Origin: Gammaproteobacteria bacterium
GTDB taxonomy: Bacteria > Pseudomonadota > Gammaproteobacteria > Pseudomonadales > Porticoccaceae
DNA length: 64,000 nt
Assembly (NCBI GenBank): GCA_003235325.1
Contig: QJWQ01000150.1
Coordinates: forward strand, 1 to 64,000
Direction of reading: 5' to 3'
Under the pieces are notes generated by a model. The model worked only from the letters and a program-made list of their open reading frames with translations. It was not told the DNA's origin and made no database searches. Position numbers and translations under genes: made by a program. Positions 1-10,075 of the stretch are shown one piece after another (the stretch's first letter is position 1; every line of letters begins with the position of its first letter).

Positions 1-461
1 AAGGAGTTTTGATTTTCACAAGGGGAAAAGCTCACTGTGCCAATGGCCCCAATTGTTCCCGAAGCTCTCTTGAACACCTTGGTTCCCCAGAAATTGCTGA
101 TGGTTTCCATCACGGTAAATGAACATTCGGAAATAACACCAATAACCTGAGCTTGATCATTTTCAGATTCGAATGCGGTGCCGTCCGCAAATAAAATATT
201 GTGATTGAGAGTGGAGCCACCGGTGCCATCCTGCGCAGTAATCCTGCCGACAATTGCACCGGTTTCGTCAAAGATTATGCGGCCGTTTATGTCAGAAATC
301 AGTTGCAAGTGAATGGTGCCCGCCTGTAAAACATCGCTAATATTGAAAGTGTTAACCGAGCCTGAAACAGAAGCTCTCGAATGACATTCCTCCTCGGCAA
401 GAAGACTGGTTGAAAATAACGCAACCAAAATCAATGACACACTAAACAAATAATTTTTCAT
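1..461 (-). CDS. Secreted protein of unknown function, C-terminus cut by window edge
   Basis: An open frame starts at the ATG whose first base is 461 and runs off the left edge with at least 153 codons and no stop. A strong Shine-Dalgarno (AGGAGGGG) lies a few bases upstream. The first 22 residues form a clear Sec signal peptide (Lys-Asn, a hydrophobic stretch, then SLLA before EEE). The mature part has no recognisable domain; it is rich in Gly, Thr, Ile and Asn, with three cysteines that could form disulfides after export. The stretch RIIFDETGAIVGRI and later Gly/Thr-rich strands suggest a beta-rich periplasmic or extracellular protein. It lies downstream of the alkaline phosphatase on the same strand, 206 bases away. 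Function unknown. Confidence 0.7.
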   Translation of the reverse strand, partial: MKNYLFSVSLILVALFSTSLLAEEECHSRASVSGSVNTFNISDVLQAGTIHLQLISDINGRIIFDETGAIVGRITAQDGTGGSTLNHNILFADGTAFESENDQAQVIGVISECSFTVMETISNFWGTKVFKRASGTIGAIGTVSFSPCENQNS

Positions 462-667
462 TTTCCCCTCCTGAGCAGTTTGTTGAGGGGTGGCATGATA
501 CGCAGGGAGAGACTGATAGTCACGGAAAATGGGTTGTCACCGGGAATCATCGCGGTCAACTAAAATTGTCCACCGGGTGATCGCTGACACCGGGTCCGAA
601 GTGTTCCGGCTGTTTTCGAGTGCTTCCGGATCGGCAGGCACTTTTATTCCGACAATGGAATATCAAA

Positions 668-2194
668 TCAATTTTTTTTATTCAAACTGACACCGCTGCT
701 ATCCGTGCTTTTATCGCCGCCATTCTCATCGAATTGCCAGCCCAGGGCATTCACGTGCTGTTCGATGACGCCGCCCACCAGGTGTGATTTCGGTCCCCTG
801 GCGAACAGCGCGACATCCTCGCCGCCGTGGGTTTCCGAGCCCATCCGGACACCCGTCTGTTGCCGGTAATCCCTGGCCTCTACCTGAGCACTGGTGAGCA
901 CCCCGTGATCGTCACTGCGCGGATTCGGACCATTCTGGTAGCCGAGTGTGGTGTAGGGTTTGCCGTCGCCGTCCAGCTGGTATGCCGTTGTTGAAGGCTC
1001 GCCTGCTGACGGGGGGCGCCGGACCAGGCCGAGAATCGGATTGCCGAGAGGCGGATAACCGGCCATGGTCAGCACGTGGGAGTGGTCGGCTGTGACCAGG
1101 ATCAGGGTTTCGCTGGCGTCGGTTATCCTGGCCGCGGTATCAACGGCGTCGGAGAAGGCGGCGGAATCCGACAAAGCACGAAAGGCATTGGTGGCGTGGT
1201 GGGCGTGATCGATGCGACCGCCTTCCACCATCAGGAAATAGCCGCTTTCGTTCCGGGACAGACGCTCGATGGCGAATCGGGTCATTTCCGCCAGTGACGG
1301 TTCGGCCTCGTTATCCCGGTCTGCCTCGAAGGCCATATGGGAATCCGAGAACAGCGCCAGGACCGGCGCCGAGCCTGGCTTCAGATCACGCATCGATTTG
1401 GCATTGTCGACATAGATGCGATTCTCAAACTTTTGTTGCCACTCCCGTACCAGGTTTCGACCATCCATTCGCCTGCCACCGGCATCAGCGGGCAGGAAGT
1501 TGGCCCGGCCACCCCCGAGAACCAGGTCGATACCGTTGCCCTGACTGAAATCCGCAAGTTGTGCGGCGATATCCCGGCAACCCCTGAGACGGGCCTCCTC
1601 CGGCATTTCAGCGTCGTTCTCCCAGTCCCGGTCGGGGGCGTGACTGTAGAAAGCGGCAGGAGTGGCATGGGTTATACGGGCAGTGCTGACCAGGCCGGTG
1701 GCCATGCCCCGCCGTTCGGCCCGCTCCACCAGGGTTGCCGGAAAGTCCCGGGATGGGCCGTAGCAGGCGTTCACGGGCTGGTCGGCGCGGAGGGCGATGG
1801 TGCCGATGCGGGCCTTGACTCCGGTGGCCATGGCGCTGGCAGTGCCGGCGGAGTCCGGCACCTGGGCATCGGCGTTGTAGGTCTTGACCAGGGCACTGTG
1901 GGGGAACTTTTCGAAGGCAAGAGAGTGTCCTTCCCCTGACAACCCCAGCCGTTGGCCAGCAAAGATACGGGCGGCGGTGATAGTGGATATGCCCATGCCG
2001 TCGCCGATAAACAGAATGACATTTTTCGCCCGGTGATTATTGGCCTCGACGGCCAGCCGCGTCTGCAAACCCTCCTGGCCAGTGCGCCACCAGGGGTCTT
2101 CCGCAGTCGACGTCGTATCGGCCAGAGTGGTCGAGCAAACAGCAAGACTGACTAACAAGATGCCTGAAAAATGTCTCTCTACTCTGCGCTTCAT
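668..2194 (-). CDS. Alkaline phosphatase, PhoA family (periplasmic)
   Basis: Phosphomonoesterase releasing phosphate from organic esters, 508 residues from the ATG at 2194. The frame stays open another 89 codons upstream, but that extension lacks family character, whereas starting at MKRRVERHF gives a Sec signal peptide ending near residue 25 (TTLA-DT). Family landmarks are in order: IGDGMG (Asp65, metal ligand), PDSAGTAS with the nucleophile Ser115, GGRIDHAHH, TADHSH and the late ETHGGEDVALFARGP metal-ligand segment. It is longer than E. coli PhoA and closer to the 500-residue PF00245 proteins of marine bacteria. I looked for a Pho box upstream and found none convincing, so control by phosphate is not shown. 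It is transcribed divergently from minC. Confidence 0.92.
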   Translation of the reverse strand: MKRRVERHFSGILLVSLAVCSTTLADTTSTAEDPWWRTGQEGLQTRLAVEANNHRAKNVILFIGDGMGISTITAARIFAGQRLGLSGEGHSLAFEKFPHSALVKTYNADAQVPDSAGTASAMATGVKARIGTIALRADQPVNACYGPSRDFPATLVERAERRGMATGLVSTARITHATPAAFYSHAPDRDWENDAEMPEEARLRGCRDIAAQLADFSQGNGIDLVLGGGRANFLPADAGGRRMDGRNLVREWQQKFENRIYVDNAKSMRDLKPGSAPVLALFSDSHMAFEADRDNEAEPSLAEMTRFAIERLSRNESGYFLMVEGGRIDHAHHATNAFRALSDSAAFSDAVDTAARITDASETLILVTADHSHVLTMAGYPPLGNPILGLVRRPPSAGEPSTTAYQLDGDGKPYTTLGYQNGPNPRSDDHGVLTSAQVEARDYRQQTGVRMGSETHGGEDVALFARGPKSHLVGGVIEQHVNALGWQFDENGGDKSTDSSGVSLNKKN

Positions 2195-2703
2195 GCTGTG
2201 CTCATGATGGTAGTGGTTAATCGTCGGGAGGTGCTTTGGCTTCCCGCAGTTGAAAACCGGACCCAGGGCCGTCGCGGCCAAATTATACGCCATGAAGCCG
2301 GATGGGCATTGCCTATGGGGCGAAGGAGCGGGAGCCCCGGGGGTTAATCCACCTGGCGACTGCAACAGGTCGATCGCCTGGAGGCCATTTGCCCAAAGCA
2401 CTACTGTGCGACTCTGGCACCCAGTCCGGGGGCTTGCCCGGATTTTAGTGCTATTGCGCACATTTCAGGCATTGCCCAGTATTTTTTACTTTTTTCCCGA
2501 TATCGGGCATTTAACGTAACCCGGGCGGGGATTGCCGGGAAAATGTCGAGGATTGCCGGGTCTCTGTCAGACAAAATTTGTTGCAGAACTTTTGCTGCGT
2601 TCAAATCCACACAATCCACTCTTTATTTGCTCGTGGATATGGGTACACTACGCGCTTTAAAAATTCTACCTCCCTGTTTCGCCTCTGAAGGATTTAAAAA
2701 CGA
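2195..2703. other. Divergent promoter region between alkaline phosphatase and minC
   Basis: A 509-base gene-free stretch. Visible structure: the 12-bp palindrome CCCGATATCGGG at 2496-2507; two exact copies of GGATTGCCGGG at 2529-2539 and 2550-2560, 21 bp apart; and a possible minC -10 hexamer TACACT at 2644-2649 without a good -35. Open frames here have no recognisable protein character. No tRNA or terminator is seen. Confidence 0.5.
2529..2560. repeat. Two direct copies of GGATTGCCGGG, 21 bp apart
   Basis: Exact 11-bp direct repeats at 2529-2539 and 2550-2560. A 21-bp period places both on the same face of the helix, as expected for a tandem regulator site. They lie about 145 bases before the minC start. 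No regulator is assigned. Confidence 0.55.
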
Positions 2704-3447
2704 ATGAATGCTGTAAACTTCCAACTCAAGGGAAGTGTGGTCACGGCAATCGTACTGGAACTTTACCAGTACGATCCAGAAACCTTTGCCACGGACCTGA
2801 AAGACAGGGTCCAACAGGCTCCCGCCCTGTTTGAACACTCGGCGGTCGTCATCAGCATGGACAAATTTGACGGTAGTTACGATCTGATCAACTTCATTAC
2901 CCTGGTAAAACAGTGTCGCGATGCGGGCATGCAGCCCATCGCTTTTCGCGGCGGTGAAAAGCATCTCCAGAGTGCCATTCGTTCCACGGGTCTTGCCTGG
3001 TTGCCGTCCACCGGAGCACGCAACAATGATCGTGAACTGGAAGCCCCCGCCGCGACACCGGAAGTGGAAAAAGTGGTGGAGACTGTCGTTGAGAAGGTGG
3101 TGGAGGAGAAAGTGGTTCATCGTGCCAGCAAGGTTCTCACCCGGCCGGTGCGTTCGGGGCAGCAGTTTTACGCCCAGGATGCCGACCTGATCGTTCTGAC
3201 CAATGTTGCCGAAGGCGCCGAAGTTCTGGCTGACGGCCATGTCCATGTCTACGGTGCCCTGCGGGGTCGGGCACTGGCTGGAGTCAGGGGCGACAAGAGT
3301 GCCCGGGTCTTCTGTCAGAGCCTTGAAGCTGAACTGGTTTCCGTGGGCGGAGTCTTCATGCTCAGTGATGAATTGCGGGAGCGCTGCTGGAAACAGCCAA
3401 GTTACGTATCCCTGGATGATGATCAGTTAACAATCAGTAAAATCTGA
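2704..3447 (+). CDS. minC: Septum site-determining protein MinC
   Basis: Inhibitor of FtsZ assembly away from mid-cell, 247 residues, usual size. Residues 1-105 are the MinC N domain (QLKGSVVTAIVLEL start, later FRGGEKH). Residues 155-247 are the beta-helical C domain with the HVYGALRGRALAG signature that binds MinD and FtsZ. The linker (about 108-150) is unusual: instead of a short Pro-rich link it holds the repetitive VEKVVETVVEKVVEEKVV (121-138), which could form an amphipathic helix. First gene of minCDE; minD follows after 130 bases, so minDE may also have its own promoter. Confidence 0.95.
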   Translation: MNAVNFQLKGSVVTAIVLELYQYDPETFATDLKDRVQQAPALFEHSAVVISMDKFDGSYDLINFITLVKQCRDAGMQPIAFRGGEKHLQSAIRSTGLAWLPSTGARNNDRELEAPAATPEVEKVVETVVEKVVEEKVVHRASKVLTRPVRSGQQFYAQDADLIVLTNVAEGAEVLADGHVHVYGALRGRALAGVRGDKSARVFCQSLEAELVSVGGVFMLSDELRERCWKQPSYVSLDDDQLTISKI

Positions 3448-3577
3448 AGTATCACGTTGCCTTTGCCAGCCTTCCCAGGTTTTTCCTTCATGACGTTTGA
3501 TCTCGCCCGGATTGGCAATCAACTTTTATTTACCTTTAAAACAACCAGCCCCCCGGAAGGGCTTTGAGGAGTTAATC

Positions 3578-4384
3578 GTGGCCAAAATAATTGTCGTCAC
3601 TTCAGGAAAGGGCGGTGTTGGCAAGACCACCAGCAGCGCATCAATTGGAACCGGTCTGGCATCTCGCGGCTTCAAGACCGTCATCATCGATTTTGATGTC
3701 GGCCTGCGTAATCTCGATTTGATCATGGGCTGCGAACGCCGTGTCGTTTACGATTTCGTCAACGTCATCAACACCGAAGCCTCCCTGAACCAGGCGTTGA
3801 TTCGCGACAAGCGTATTCCCACCCTGTCTATTCTGCCGGCTTCGCAAACCCGGGATAAGGAAGCCCTGACCAGAGAGGGAGTGCAGAATGTGCTGGATCA
3901 ATTGTCCAAGACTTTTGACTACATTGTTTGTGATTCACCTGCCGGCATCGAGCGCGGAGCCCAGATGGCGCTCTATTTTGCCGATATCGCCATTGTTGTC
4001 ACCAATCCCGAGGTATCCTCAGTAAGGGATTCGGACCGGATTCTGGGGATTCTGCAGAGCAAGTCCCGGCGGGCGGAGAAGGGCGAGATCATAGAGGAAC
4101 ACCTGTTGTTGACCCGCTATAACCCTCAGCGGGTAGCCATTGGCGAAATGCTCAGTGTCGAGGATGTCAAGGATATCCTGGCCATTCCCCTGCTGGGTGT
4201 CATTCCGGAATCAGAAGCTGTGCTGAAAGCCTCCAACCAGGGAACGCCGGTAATTCACGACCAGGAGTCCACTTCCGGTATGGCCTATGATGATGCCGTG
4301 CGCCGTCTGTTGGGAGAAGACATCCCCCATCGCTTCGTCGACATTACCAGGAAGAATTTCTTCAAGCGTCTGATTGGAGCTTGA
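3578..4384 (+). CDS. minD: Septum site-determining ATPase MinD
   Basis: Membrane-associated ATPase that carries MinC and is released by MinE, giving pole-to-pole oscillation. The GTG at 3578 is preferred to the more upstream ATG at 3497: it has a GAGGAG site just before it and puts the protein start at (M)[17 protein letters not shown], exactly where MinD proteins begin. Length 268 residues matches E. coli MinD (270). The deviant Walker A is at residues 10-17 (GKGGVGKT), and the C-terminus ([11 protein letters not shown]) is the amphipathic membrane-targeting helix. minE starts 2 bases after the stop. Confidence 0.97.
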   Translation: MAKIIVVTSGKGGVGKTTSSASIGTGLASRGFKTVIIDFDVGLRNLDLIMGCERRVVYDFVNVINTEASLNQALIRDKRIPTLSILPASQTRDKEALTREGVQNVLDQLSKTFDYIVCDSPAGIERGAQMALYFADIAIVVTNPEVSSVRDSDRILGILQSKSRRAEKGEIIEEHLLLTRYNPQRVAIGEMLSVEDVKDILAIPLLGVIPESEAVLKASNQGTPVIHDQESTSGMAYDDAVRRLLGEDIPHRFVDITRKNFFKRLIGA

Positions 4385-4386
4385 TC

Positions 4387-4638
4387 ATGAGTATCTTTAA
4401 CTATTTTCTCAACAAAAGGCAGCCCGCGTCCGCGTCCGTCGCCAAGGAGCGGCTGCAAATCCTGGTGGCCCACGAGCGCAGCCGGCGCTCGCAGCCGGAC
4501 TATATGGAAAAAATGCAACTGGAAATCCTGGAAGTCATTCGCAAATACGTGGAGGTAGACCAGGAGCAGGTGAATATCCGTCTCGACAACAGCGATGACT
4601 GTTCCATTCTGGAGTTGAACGTTACTCTGCCGGATTGA
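4387..4638 (+). CDS. minE: Cell division topological specificity factor MinE
   Basis: Stimulates MinD ATPase and keeps MinC off mid-cell. 83 residues from ATG 4387 (a TTG two codons upstream is possible but overlaps the minD stop). The N-terminal helix SIFNYFL is the membrane-binding segment. The region [14 protein letters not shown] is the anti-MinCD helix, and the rest ([16 protein letters not shown]...) is the dimeric topological domain. Normal length, last gene of minCDE. Confidence 0.96.
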   Translation: MSIFNYFLNKRQPASASVAKERLQILVAHERSRRSQPDYMEKMQLEILEVIRKYVEVDQEQVNIRLDNSDDCSILELNVTLPD

Positions 4639-4689
4639 CCTTCCAGGGTAAAAGAAAAACCGGCTTTCCCTTTCCAGGTCCGGTTAGAT

Positions 4690-4980
4690 CTGCGCCAAAA
4701 TCCGGGTGAGTCACGCAGGGAAAGCCCGGGTCACAATTGGTGGCAGGTACAATGCAGTTACTCTGACCCTGCGTCTGGTGCAGGTCATGGGTGGCTCTGA
4801 TGCGAGTGCGGGGATGCCAGCGGTTTCACCCGGATGAAACGCTGGACAGCCCTGAACCATTGCCATAGAATTCCCGCTCAGGTTTACGCTGGCTGCTGAG
4901 CCTGAACATCCGGATAGGCAATGAACTGAATGCAAACACCAGGCGAGATGAAACAAATGCTTTCATCTCGCTTTTTTGCA
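4690..4980 (+). ncRNA. Candidate structured RNA or leader between minE and carA
   Basis: No protein-like frame is seen in this 426-base gap. It does hold a series of hairpins on the plus strand: 4765-4786 (GACC-TGC/GCA-GGTC, one bulged C); 4817-4845 (CCAGCGGTTTCA, loop CCCGGA, TGAAACGCTGG, one bulged G); 4876-4901 (GCTCAG/CTGAGC); and a strong intrinsic terminator at 4943-4977. A terminator here needs a transcript, and it stands upstream of carA, so the region is either a separate small RNA or a leader controlling carAB by attenuation. It does not match 6S, RNase P, tmRNA or a common riboswitch that I can recall. No convincing promoter was found (only TACAAT at 4748-4753). Confidence 0.45.
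4943..4977 (+). terminator. Strong intrinsic terminator upstream of carA
   Basis: Perfect 11-bp stem GCGAGATGAAA (4943-4953) / TTTCATCTCGC (4961-4971), 7-base loop, then six T. It ends about 90 bases before the carA start and over 300 bases after minE. Confidence 0.88.
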
Positions 4981-5064
4981 ACCTGAATAAAGGCATCGCC
5001 CGGTTCCGCCTCTACCTGTCAGCCGAGCATCCGTAGTTGTCCGTTTCCCCAAGAGGAGTCTGCG

Positions 5065-6204
5065 TTGAAATCCGATAGACATCGGCCCGCCTTGCTCGCG
5101 CTCGAAGATGGCACTATTTTCAAAGGCATCGCTATTGGCGCCGATGGCGTATCCAGCGGTGAGGTTGTTTTCAATACGGCAATAACCGGTTATCAGGAAA
5201 TACTTACCGACCCTTCCTACGCCCGTCAGATTGTGACTTTGACCTATCCACATATTGGCAATGTCGGCACCAATTCCGAGGATGAGGAATCCGCCAATAT
5301 CTGGGCCGCGGGTCTGGTAATTCGGGATTTGCCACTTCTGGCCAGTAACTTCCGCAGCCAGAAGACCCTGGGGCAATACCTTCGCGACCGGAATATCCTG
5401 GGTATTGCCGATATCGATACTCGAAAACTGACGCGGATCCTGCGGGAAAAAGGCGCCCAGAACGGTTGCCTGATGGCCGGGGATATCGATGTCCAGCAGG
5501 CGTTTGCGCTGGCCCGGGCTTTTCCCGGCCTCAAGGGGATGGACCTGGCCCGGGAGGTCACGGTCGCCGAGTCCTACCAATGGAGCGAAGGCAGCTGGCA
5601 GCTGGGCAGTGGCTTTCGATCCGGCCAGAACATCAGGTTTCACGTGGTGGCCTATGACTTTGGCGTCAAGCGCAATATCTTGCGCATGCTGGTCGATCGT
5701 GGCTGCCGGTTGACCGTGGTTCCGGCCAGCACACCGGCTTCGACGGTTCTGGCCATGAACCCCGACGGGGTGTTCCTGTCCAACGGACCCGGTGACCCGG
5801 AACCCTGTGACTATGCCATCGGTGCCATTCGGGATCTGCTGCAAACCCGGCTTCCCGTCTTTGGTATTTGCCTTGGCCACCAGCTGCTGGCGCTGGCCTC
5901 CGGGGCCAGATCGGTAAAAATGAAATTCGGTCACCACGGTGCCAATCACCCGGTGCAGAATCTCGACGACAGGACTGTCCTGATCACCAGCCAGAACCAC
6001 GGTTTTACCGTCGACGAGGCCAGCCTGCCCTCGACATTGCGGCCTACCCACCGGTCACTGTTTGATGGCAGCCTCCAGGGTATCCATCGCACCGACCGGC
6101 CGGCATTCAGTTTTCAGGGGCATCCTGAGGCCAGCCCCGGCCCCCACGATGCGGCACCACTGTTTGATCACTTCATTGAACTGATGGCGTCGCGTTGCGC
6201 CTGA
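5065..6204 (+). CDS. carA: Carbamoyl-phosphate synthase small (glutaminase) subunit
   Basis: Hydrolyses glutamine and channels ammonia to CarB for carbamoyl phosphate, the precursor of arginine and pyrimidines. 379 residues from the TTG at 5065, which has AGAGGAG about 7 bases upstream; no ATG or GTG gives a family-like start. The N-terminal CPSase_sm domain ([13 protein letters not shown]) is followed by a class I glutamine amidotransferase domain with nucleophile Cys269 in [12 protein letters not shown] and the His/Glu pair in [11 protein letters not shown]. Cys269 is the same number as in E. coli. carB follows after 20 bases. dapB, the frequent upstream neighbour, is absent. Confidence 0.97.
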   Translation: MKSDRHRPALLALEDGTIFKGIAIGADGVSSGEVVFNTAITGYQEILTDPSYARQIVTLTYPHIGNVGTNSEDEESANIWAAGLVIRDLPLLASNFRSQKTLGQYLRDRNILGIADIDTRKLTRILREKGAQNGCLMAGDIDVQQAFALARAFPGLKGMDLAREVTVAESYQWSEGSWQLGSGFRSGQNIRFHVVAYDFGVKRNILRMLVDRGCRLTVVPASTPASTVLAMNPDGVFLSNGPGDPEPCDYAIGAIRDLLQTRLPVFGICLGHQLLALASGARSVKMKFGHHGANHPVQNLDDRTVLITSQNHGFTVDEASLPSTLRPTHRSLFDGSLQGIHRTDRPAFSFQGHPEASPGPHDAAPLFDHFIELMASRCA

Positions 6205-6224
6205 CCACGGACAGTTAAAGACCC

Positions 6225-9200
6225 ATGCCTAAACGCTCAGACATCCACAGCATTCTGATTATTGGCGCCGGACCCATTGTCATTGGCCAGGCCTGCGAAT
6301 TTGACTATTCCGGTGCCCAGGCCTGCAAGGCGCTCAGAGAAGAGGGCTACCGGGTCATTCTGGTGAACTCCAATCCGGCCACCATCATGACCGATCCTTC
6401 CATGGCCGACGCCACCTATATCGAGCCGGTAGAGTGGCAGACGGTTGCGGCCATTATCGACAAGGAGCGTCCTGATGCCCTGCTGCCGACCATGGGTGGC
6501 CAGACGGCGCTTAATTGCGCTCTGGACCTTGCCCGCGAAGGCGTGCTGGAAAAGTACGGCGTGCGCATGATCGGCGCCGACCAGGACGCCATAGACAAGG
6601 CCGAGGACCGGGAACGTTTTGACCAGGCGATGAAGGCCATTGGCCTGGAGACCCCCAGGGCCGTGATCGTTCACAGCCTGGAAGAGGCACTGCAGGTGCC
6701 CGACCAGTTCGGTTACCCCTGTATTATCAGGCCTTCATTTACCATGGGTGGTTCCGGTGGCGGTATCGCCTATAACCGGGAAGAGTTCGAGGAAATCTGC
6801 CGGCGCGGTCTCGATCTGTCACCCACCTGCGAACTGTTGATCGATGAATCCCTGATCGGCTGGAAAGAATTCGAGATGGAGGTGGTGCGGGATAAAAATG
6901 ACAACTGCATCATCATCTGTTCCATAGAGAATTTTGACCCCATGGGGGTGCATACCGGCGATTCGATCACGGTCGCGCCGGCACAGACCCTCACCGACAA
7001 GGAATACCAGATCATGCGCGATGCCTCCATCAAGGTGTTGCGGGAGATCGGTGTCGAGACCGGGGGCTCCAATGTCCAGTTTGCCGTGGAACCATCAACC
7101 GGTCGCCTGGTGGTGATAGAGATGAATCCCCGGGTTTCACGGTCTTCGGCGCTGGCCTCCAAGGCCACGGGATTTCCCATCGCCAAGGTGGCAGCCAAAC
7201 TGGCGGTGGGCTACACCCTGGATGAACTGCAGAATGAAATCACCGGTGGCGCCACTCCGGCCTCCTTCGAACCCAGCATCGATTACGTGGTCACCAAGGT
7301 GCCGCGCTTTGCCTTTGAGAAATTTACCCAGGCCAATGCCACCCTGACCACCCAGATGAAATCCGTGGGCGAGGTCATGGCCATCGGCCGCACTTTCCAG
7401 GAGTCACTGCACAAAGCCCTGCGCGGTCTGGAGGTGGATTCATCCGGTTTTGAAACCCTTCTGGAAGAAGAGGGTGCCAGCCTGGAGCGGGTGCAACAAT
7501 GCCTGGCCGAACCCGGCGCCAAGAGAATCTGGCAACTTGGCGATGCCTTTCGCCTGGGGCTCGCCGTCGACGAGGTACACCGGGTGACCGGCATCGATCC
7601 CTGGTTTCTGGTACAAATCGAGGATTTGATCCTGACCGAACAACGCTTAGCCGGGACTCTCCTGGAGGATCTGGGTCGGGACCAGCTCTACCGACTCAAA
7701 CGCAAGGGATTCTCCGACAAGCGCCTGGCGCTGCTGCTGGGCACCCGGGAGTCTCAGGTTCGCCACTACCGGCAATCCCTGAGCCTGAGGCCGGTGTACA
7801 AGCGGGTGGACACCTGCGCCGCCGAGTTTGCCACGTCCACGGCTTACCTGTATTCCACCTACGAGGAAGAATGTGAGGCACAGCCATCGAACCGAAAGAA
7901 GATTCTGGTTCTGGGCGGCGGACCCAATCGCATCGGTCAGGGCATCGAGTTTGATTACTGTTGTGTCCACGCCGCCCTGGCGATGCGTGAAGACGGCTAC
8001 GAAACCATTATGGTCAACTGCAACCCGGAAACGGTTTCCACCGATTATGATTCCTCTGACCGACTCTATTTCGAGCCGGTCACCCTCGAGGATGTTCTGG
8101 AGATTGTCCACATCGAAAAGCCGGTGGGGGTCATCGTCCAGTTCGGTGGCCAGACGCCGCTGAAACTGGCCAGGGCGCTGGAGGCGGCAGGCGTGCCCAT
8201 TATCGGTACCACCCCGGATGCCATTGACCGGGCTGAGGACCGGGAACGGTTTCAGCAGATGATAGACAAGCTGGGTTTGCTGCAACCCCCCAACGCCATT
8301 GTCCGTTCCACCGACTCCGCGCTGGAGAAGGCGTCGATCATCGGTTACCCGCTGGTGGTCAGACCCTCCTACGTGCTCGGCGGTCGGGCCATGGAAATCG
8401 TCTACTCCGAATCCGAGTTGATGCGCTACATGCGCGAGGCGGTGCAGGTCTCGGAGGATGCTCCGGTTTTGCTGGATTATTTTCTGTCTTCGGCGGTGGA
8501 GGTGGATATCGATGCCGTATCGGACGGTGTCGACGTGGTCATCGGCGCCATCATGCAGCATATCGAACAGGCCGGCATTCACTCCGGTGATTCCGCCTGT
8601 TCCCTGCCTCCCTACAGTCTGCCGGTGGAGGTTCAGGACGAAATGCGCGGTATCGTCAGGGCCATGGCCGTCGAGCTTGGCGTCAAGGGGCTGATGAATG
8701 TGCAACTGGCCTGGCAGGATGGCAAAATTTATGTCATCGAGGTCAATCCACGGGCTTCACGCACCGTGCCTTTCGTTTCCAAGTGTATCGGCGTTTCCCT
8801 GGCCAAGGTGGCGGCTCGGTGTATGGCCGGCACCACGCTGGTAAACCAGAATTTCACCCGGGAAGTGGTACCCCCCTATTTCTCGGTCAAGGAAGCCGTG
8901 TTTCCGTTCAACAAGTTTCCGGGTATCGACCCGATTCTGGGGCCGGAGATGAAGTCCACTGGCGAGGTCATGGGTATTGGTGATACCTTTCCGGAGGCCT
9001 ATGCCAAGGCGCAACTGGGCGCCAGCGATGTAATCCCGATCAGGGGTACTGCTTTTGTCAGTGTCCGGGATAGGGACAAGGTCGGTGTCATTGGCATTGC
9101 CCGCTCTCTGATCGACCTGGGTTTCAGCCTGGTGGCCACCCGAGGCACTGCGGCGGTAATACGCGAGGCTGGCCTTGCGGTCGAAAGTATCAACAAGGTA

Positions 9201-9443
9201 CAGGAAGGCCGCCCCCACGTTGTCGATATGATCAAGAACGGCAAGATTCACCTTGTCGTCAATACCACGGAAGGGAGGCAGGCGATAGCCGATTCTTCCA
9301 CCATTCGGTCGACAGCCGAGTCCCATGGTGTCTACTACACAACTACCCTGGCCGGGGGTAATGCCGTGTGTATGGCCCTGCTGCACGGCAGTTCCATCAA
9401 TGTTCGGGCACTGCAACAGCTACACAGAGCGATTCAATCATGA
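6225..9443 (+). CDS. carB: Carbamoyl-phosphate synthase large subunit
   Basis: ATP-dependent synthesis of carbamoyl phosphate from bicarbonate and ammonia. 1072 residues, the full family length. Two homologous ATP-grasp halves are visible, each opening with a Rossmann-like segment ([20 protein letters not shown] near residue 10; [20 protein letters not shown] near 560). Each half also has a [14 protein letters not shown] metal-binding segment. The C-terminal MGS-like allosteric domain (about 935-1072) contains [12 protein letters not shown]. The stop overlaps the greA start by 4 bases (ATGA). Confidence 0.98.
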   Translation: MPKRSDIHSILIIGAGPIVIGQACEFDYSGAQACKALREEGYRVILVNSNPATIMTDPSMADATYIEPVEWQTVAAIIDKERPDALLPTMGGQTALNCALDLAREGVLEKYGVRMIGADQDAIDKAEDRERFDQAMKAIGLETPRAVIVHSLEEALQVPDQFGYPCIIRPSFTMGGSGGGIAYNREEFEEICRRGLDLSPTCELLIDESLIGWKEFEMEVVRDKNDNCIIICSIENFDPMGVHTGDSITVAPAQTLTDKEYQIMRDASIKVLREIGVETGGSNVQFAVEPSTGRLVVIEMNPRVSRSSALASKATGFPIAKVAAKLAVGYTLDELQNEITGGATPASFEPSIDYVVTKVPRFAFEKFTQANATLTTQMKSVGEVMAIGRTFQESLHKALRGLEVDSSGFETLLEEEGASLERVQQCLAEPGAKRIWQLGDAFRLGLAVDEVHRVTGIDPWFLVQIEDLILTEQRLAGTLLEDLGRDQLYRLKRKGFSDKRLALLLGTRESQVRHYRQSLSLRPVYKRVDTCAAEFATSTAYLYSTYEEECEAQPSNRKKILVLGGGPNRIGQGIEFDYCCVHAALAMREDGYETIMVNCNPETVSTDYDSSDRLYFEPVTLEDVLEIVHIEKPVGVIVQFGGQTPLKLARALEAAGVPIIGTTPDAIDRAEDRERFQQMIDKLGLLQPPNAIVRSTDSALEKASIIGYPLVVRPSYVLGGRAMEIVYSESELMRYMREAVQVSEDAPVLLDYFLSSAVEVDIDAVSDGVDVVIGAIMQHIEQAGIHSGDSACSLPPYSLPVEVQDEMRGIVRAMAVELGVKGLMNVQLAWQDGKIYVIEVNPRASRTVPFVSKCIGVSLAKVAARCMAGTTLVNQNFTREVVPPYFSVKEAVFPFNKFPGIDPILGPEMKSTGEVMGIGDTFPEAYAKAQLGASDVIPIRGTAFVSVRDRDKVGVIGIARSLIDLGFSLVATRGTAAVIREAGLAVESINKVQEGRPHVVDMIKNGKIHLVVNTTEGRQAIADSSTIRSTAESHGVYYTTTLAGGNAVCMALLHGSSINVRALQQLHRAIQS

Positions 9444-9916
9444 ACAAGATTCCAATGACCGTAAACGGCGCCGAGCAACTTCGCGCCGAACTTGAAAATT
9501 TGAAGCGGGTTGAAAGGCCACGCATTGTCCAGGCCATAGCCGACGCCAGGGAGCACGGCGACCTGAAGGAAAATGCCGAATACCATGCCGCCCGAGAGCA
9601 ACAGAGCTTCGCCGAAGGCCGAATCCAGGAAATCGAGGGCAAGCTCAGCCATGCCCAGATCATCGACGTTTCCAGGATTCCCGAGGCAGACAAGGTTATT
9701 TTTGGCTGTACCGTTACCATCATCAATGTCGAGAACGAGGCCAGCCAGACCTACACTATTGTCGGTGATGATGAGGCCGACCTTAAACTTGGCAAGATTT
9801 CCTACCAGTCACCAATTGCCCGTGCCCTGATCGGCAAGGAGGTCGGTGACGTGGTGCCGGTAAAAACCCCGGCCGGACTGGTGGAATACGAAATCGACAC
9901 GGTCAGTCATGGTTGA
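9440..9916 (+). CDS. greA: Transcription elongation factor GreA
   Basis: Stimulates transcript cleavage by backtracked RNA polymerase through its secondary channel. The ATG at 9440 overlaps the carB stop and gives 158 residues starting [18 protein letters not shown], the exact family start. The N-terminal coiled coil (to about residue 75) carries [17 protein letters not shown], whose Asp and Glu at the tip are the catalytic residues. The C-terminal FKBP-like domain includes GKEVGDVV. Co-transcribed with carAB, a common arrangement. Confidence 0.97.
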   Translation: MNKIPMTVNGAEQLRAELENLKRVERPRIVQAIADAREHGDLKENAEYHAAREQQSFAEGRIQEIEGKLSHAQIIDVSRIPEADKVIFGCTVTIINVENEASQTYTIVGDDEADLKLGKISYQSPIARALIGKEVGDVVPVKTPAGLVEYEIDTVSHG

Positions 9917-10075
9917 TTCTTCAGTTCTGCCTTCACGATCAGGATATTTTCAGCCGCCTGGAATGAAGCCTTCGATGTCCGGTTCAATATCGAGTCAGTT
10001 GTGTATACTACGCCGCCTTCGCCGTGCCGGTTATTTCAGCCGCCCTGACGGCAGCATTTAAGCAGAGGAACAGGT

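Noticed and set aside
2560-2590. Possible Pho box (CTGTCAGACAAAATTTGT) before the alkaline phosphatase
   Set aside because: Only one half resembles the consensus; the second repeat at 11-base spacing is missing.
4690-4980. 6S RNA, RNase P RNA, tmRNA or a classic riboswitch for the pre-carA structure
   Set aside because: None of the hallmark sequences I know for these RNAs is present; kept as an unclassified candidate.
4963-6051. 362-codon open frame on the minus strand
   Set aside because: Antisense to carA and overlapping the terminator; no protein-like signature.
7647-8705. 352-codon open frame on the minus strand
   Set aside because: Antisense to carB; an effect of codon bias in the real gene.
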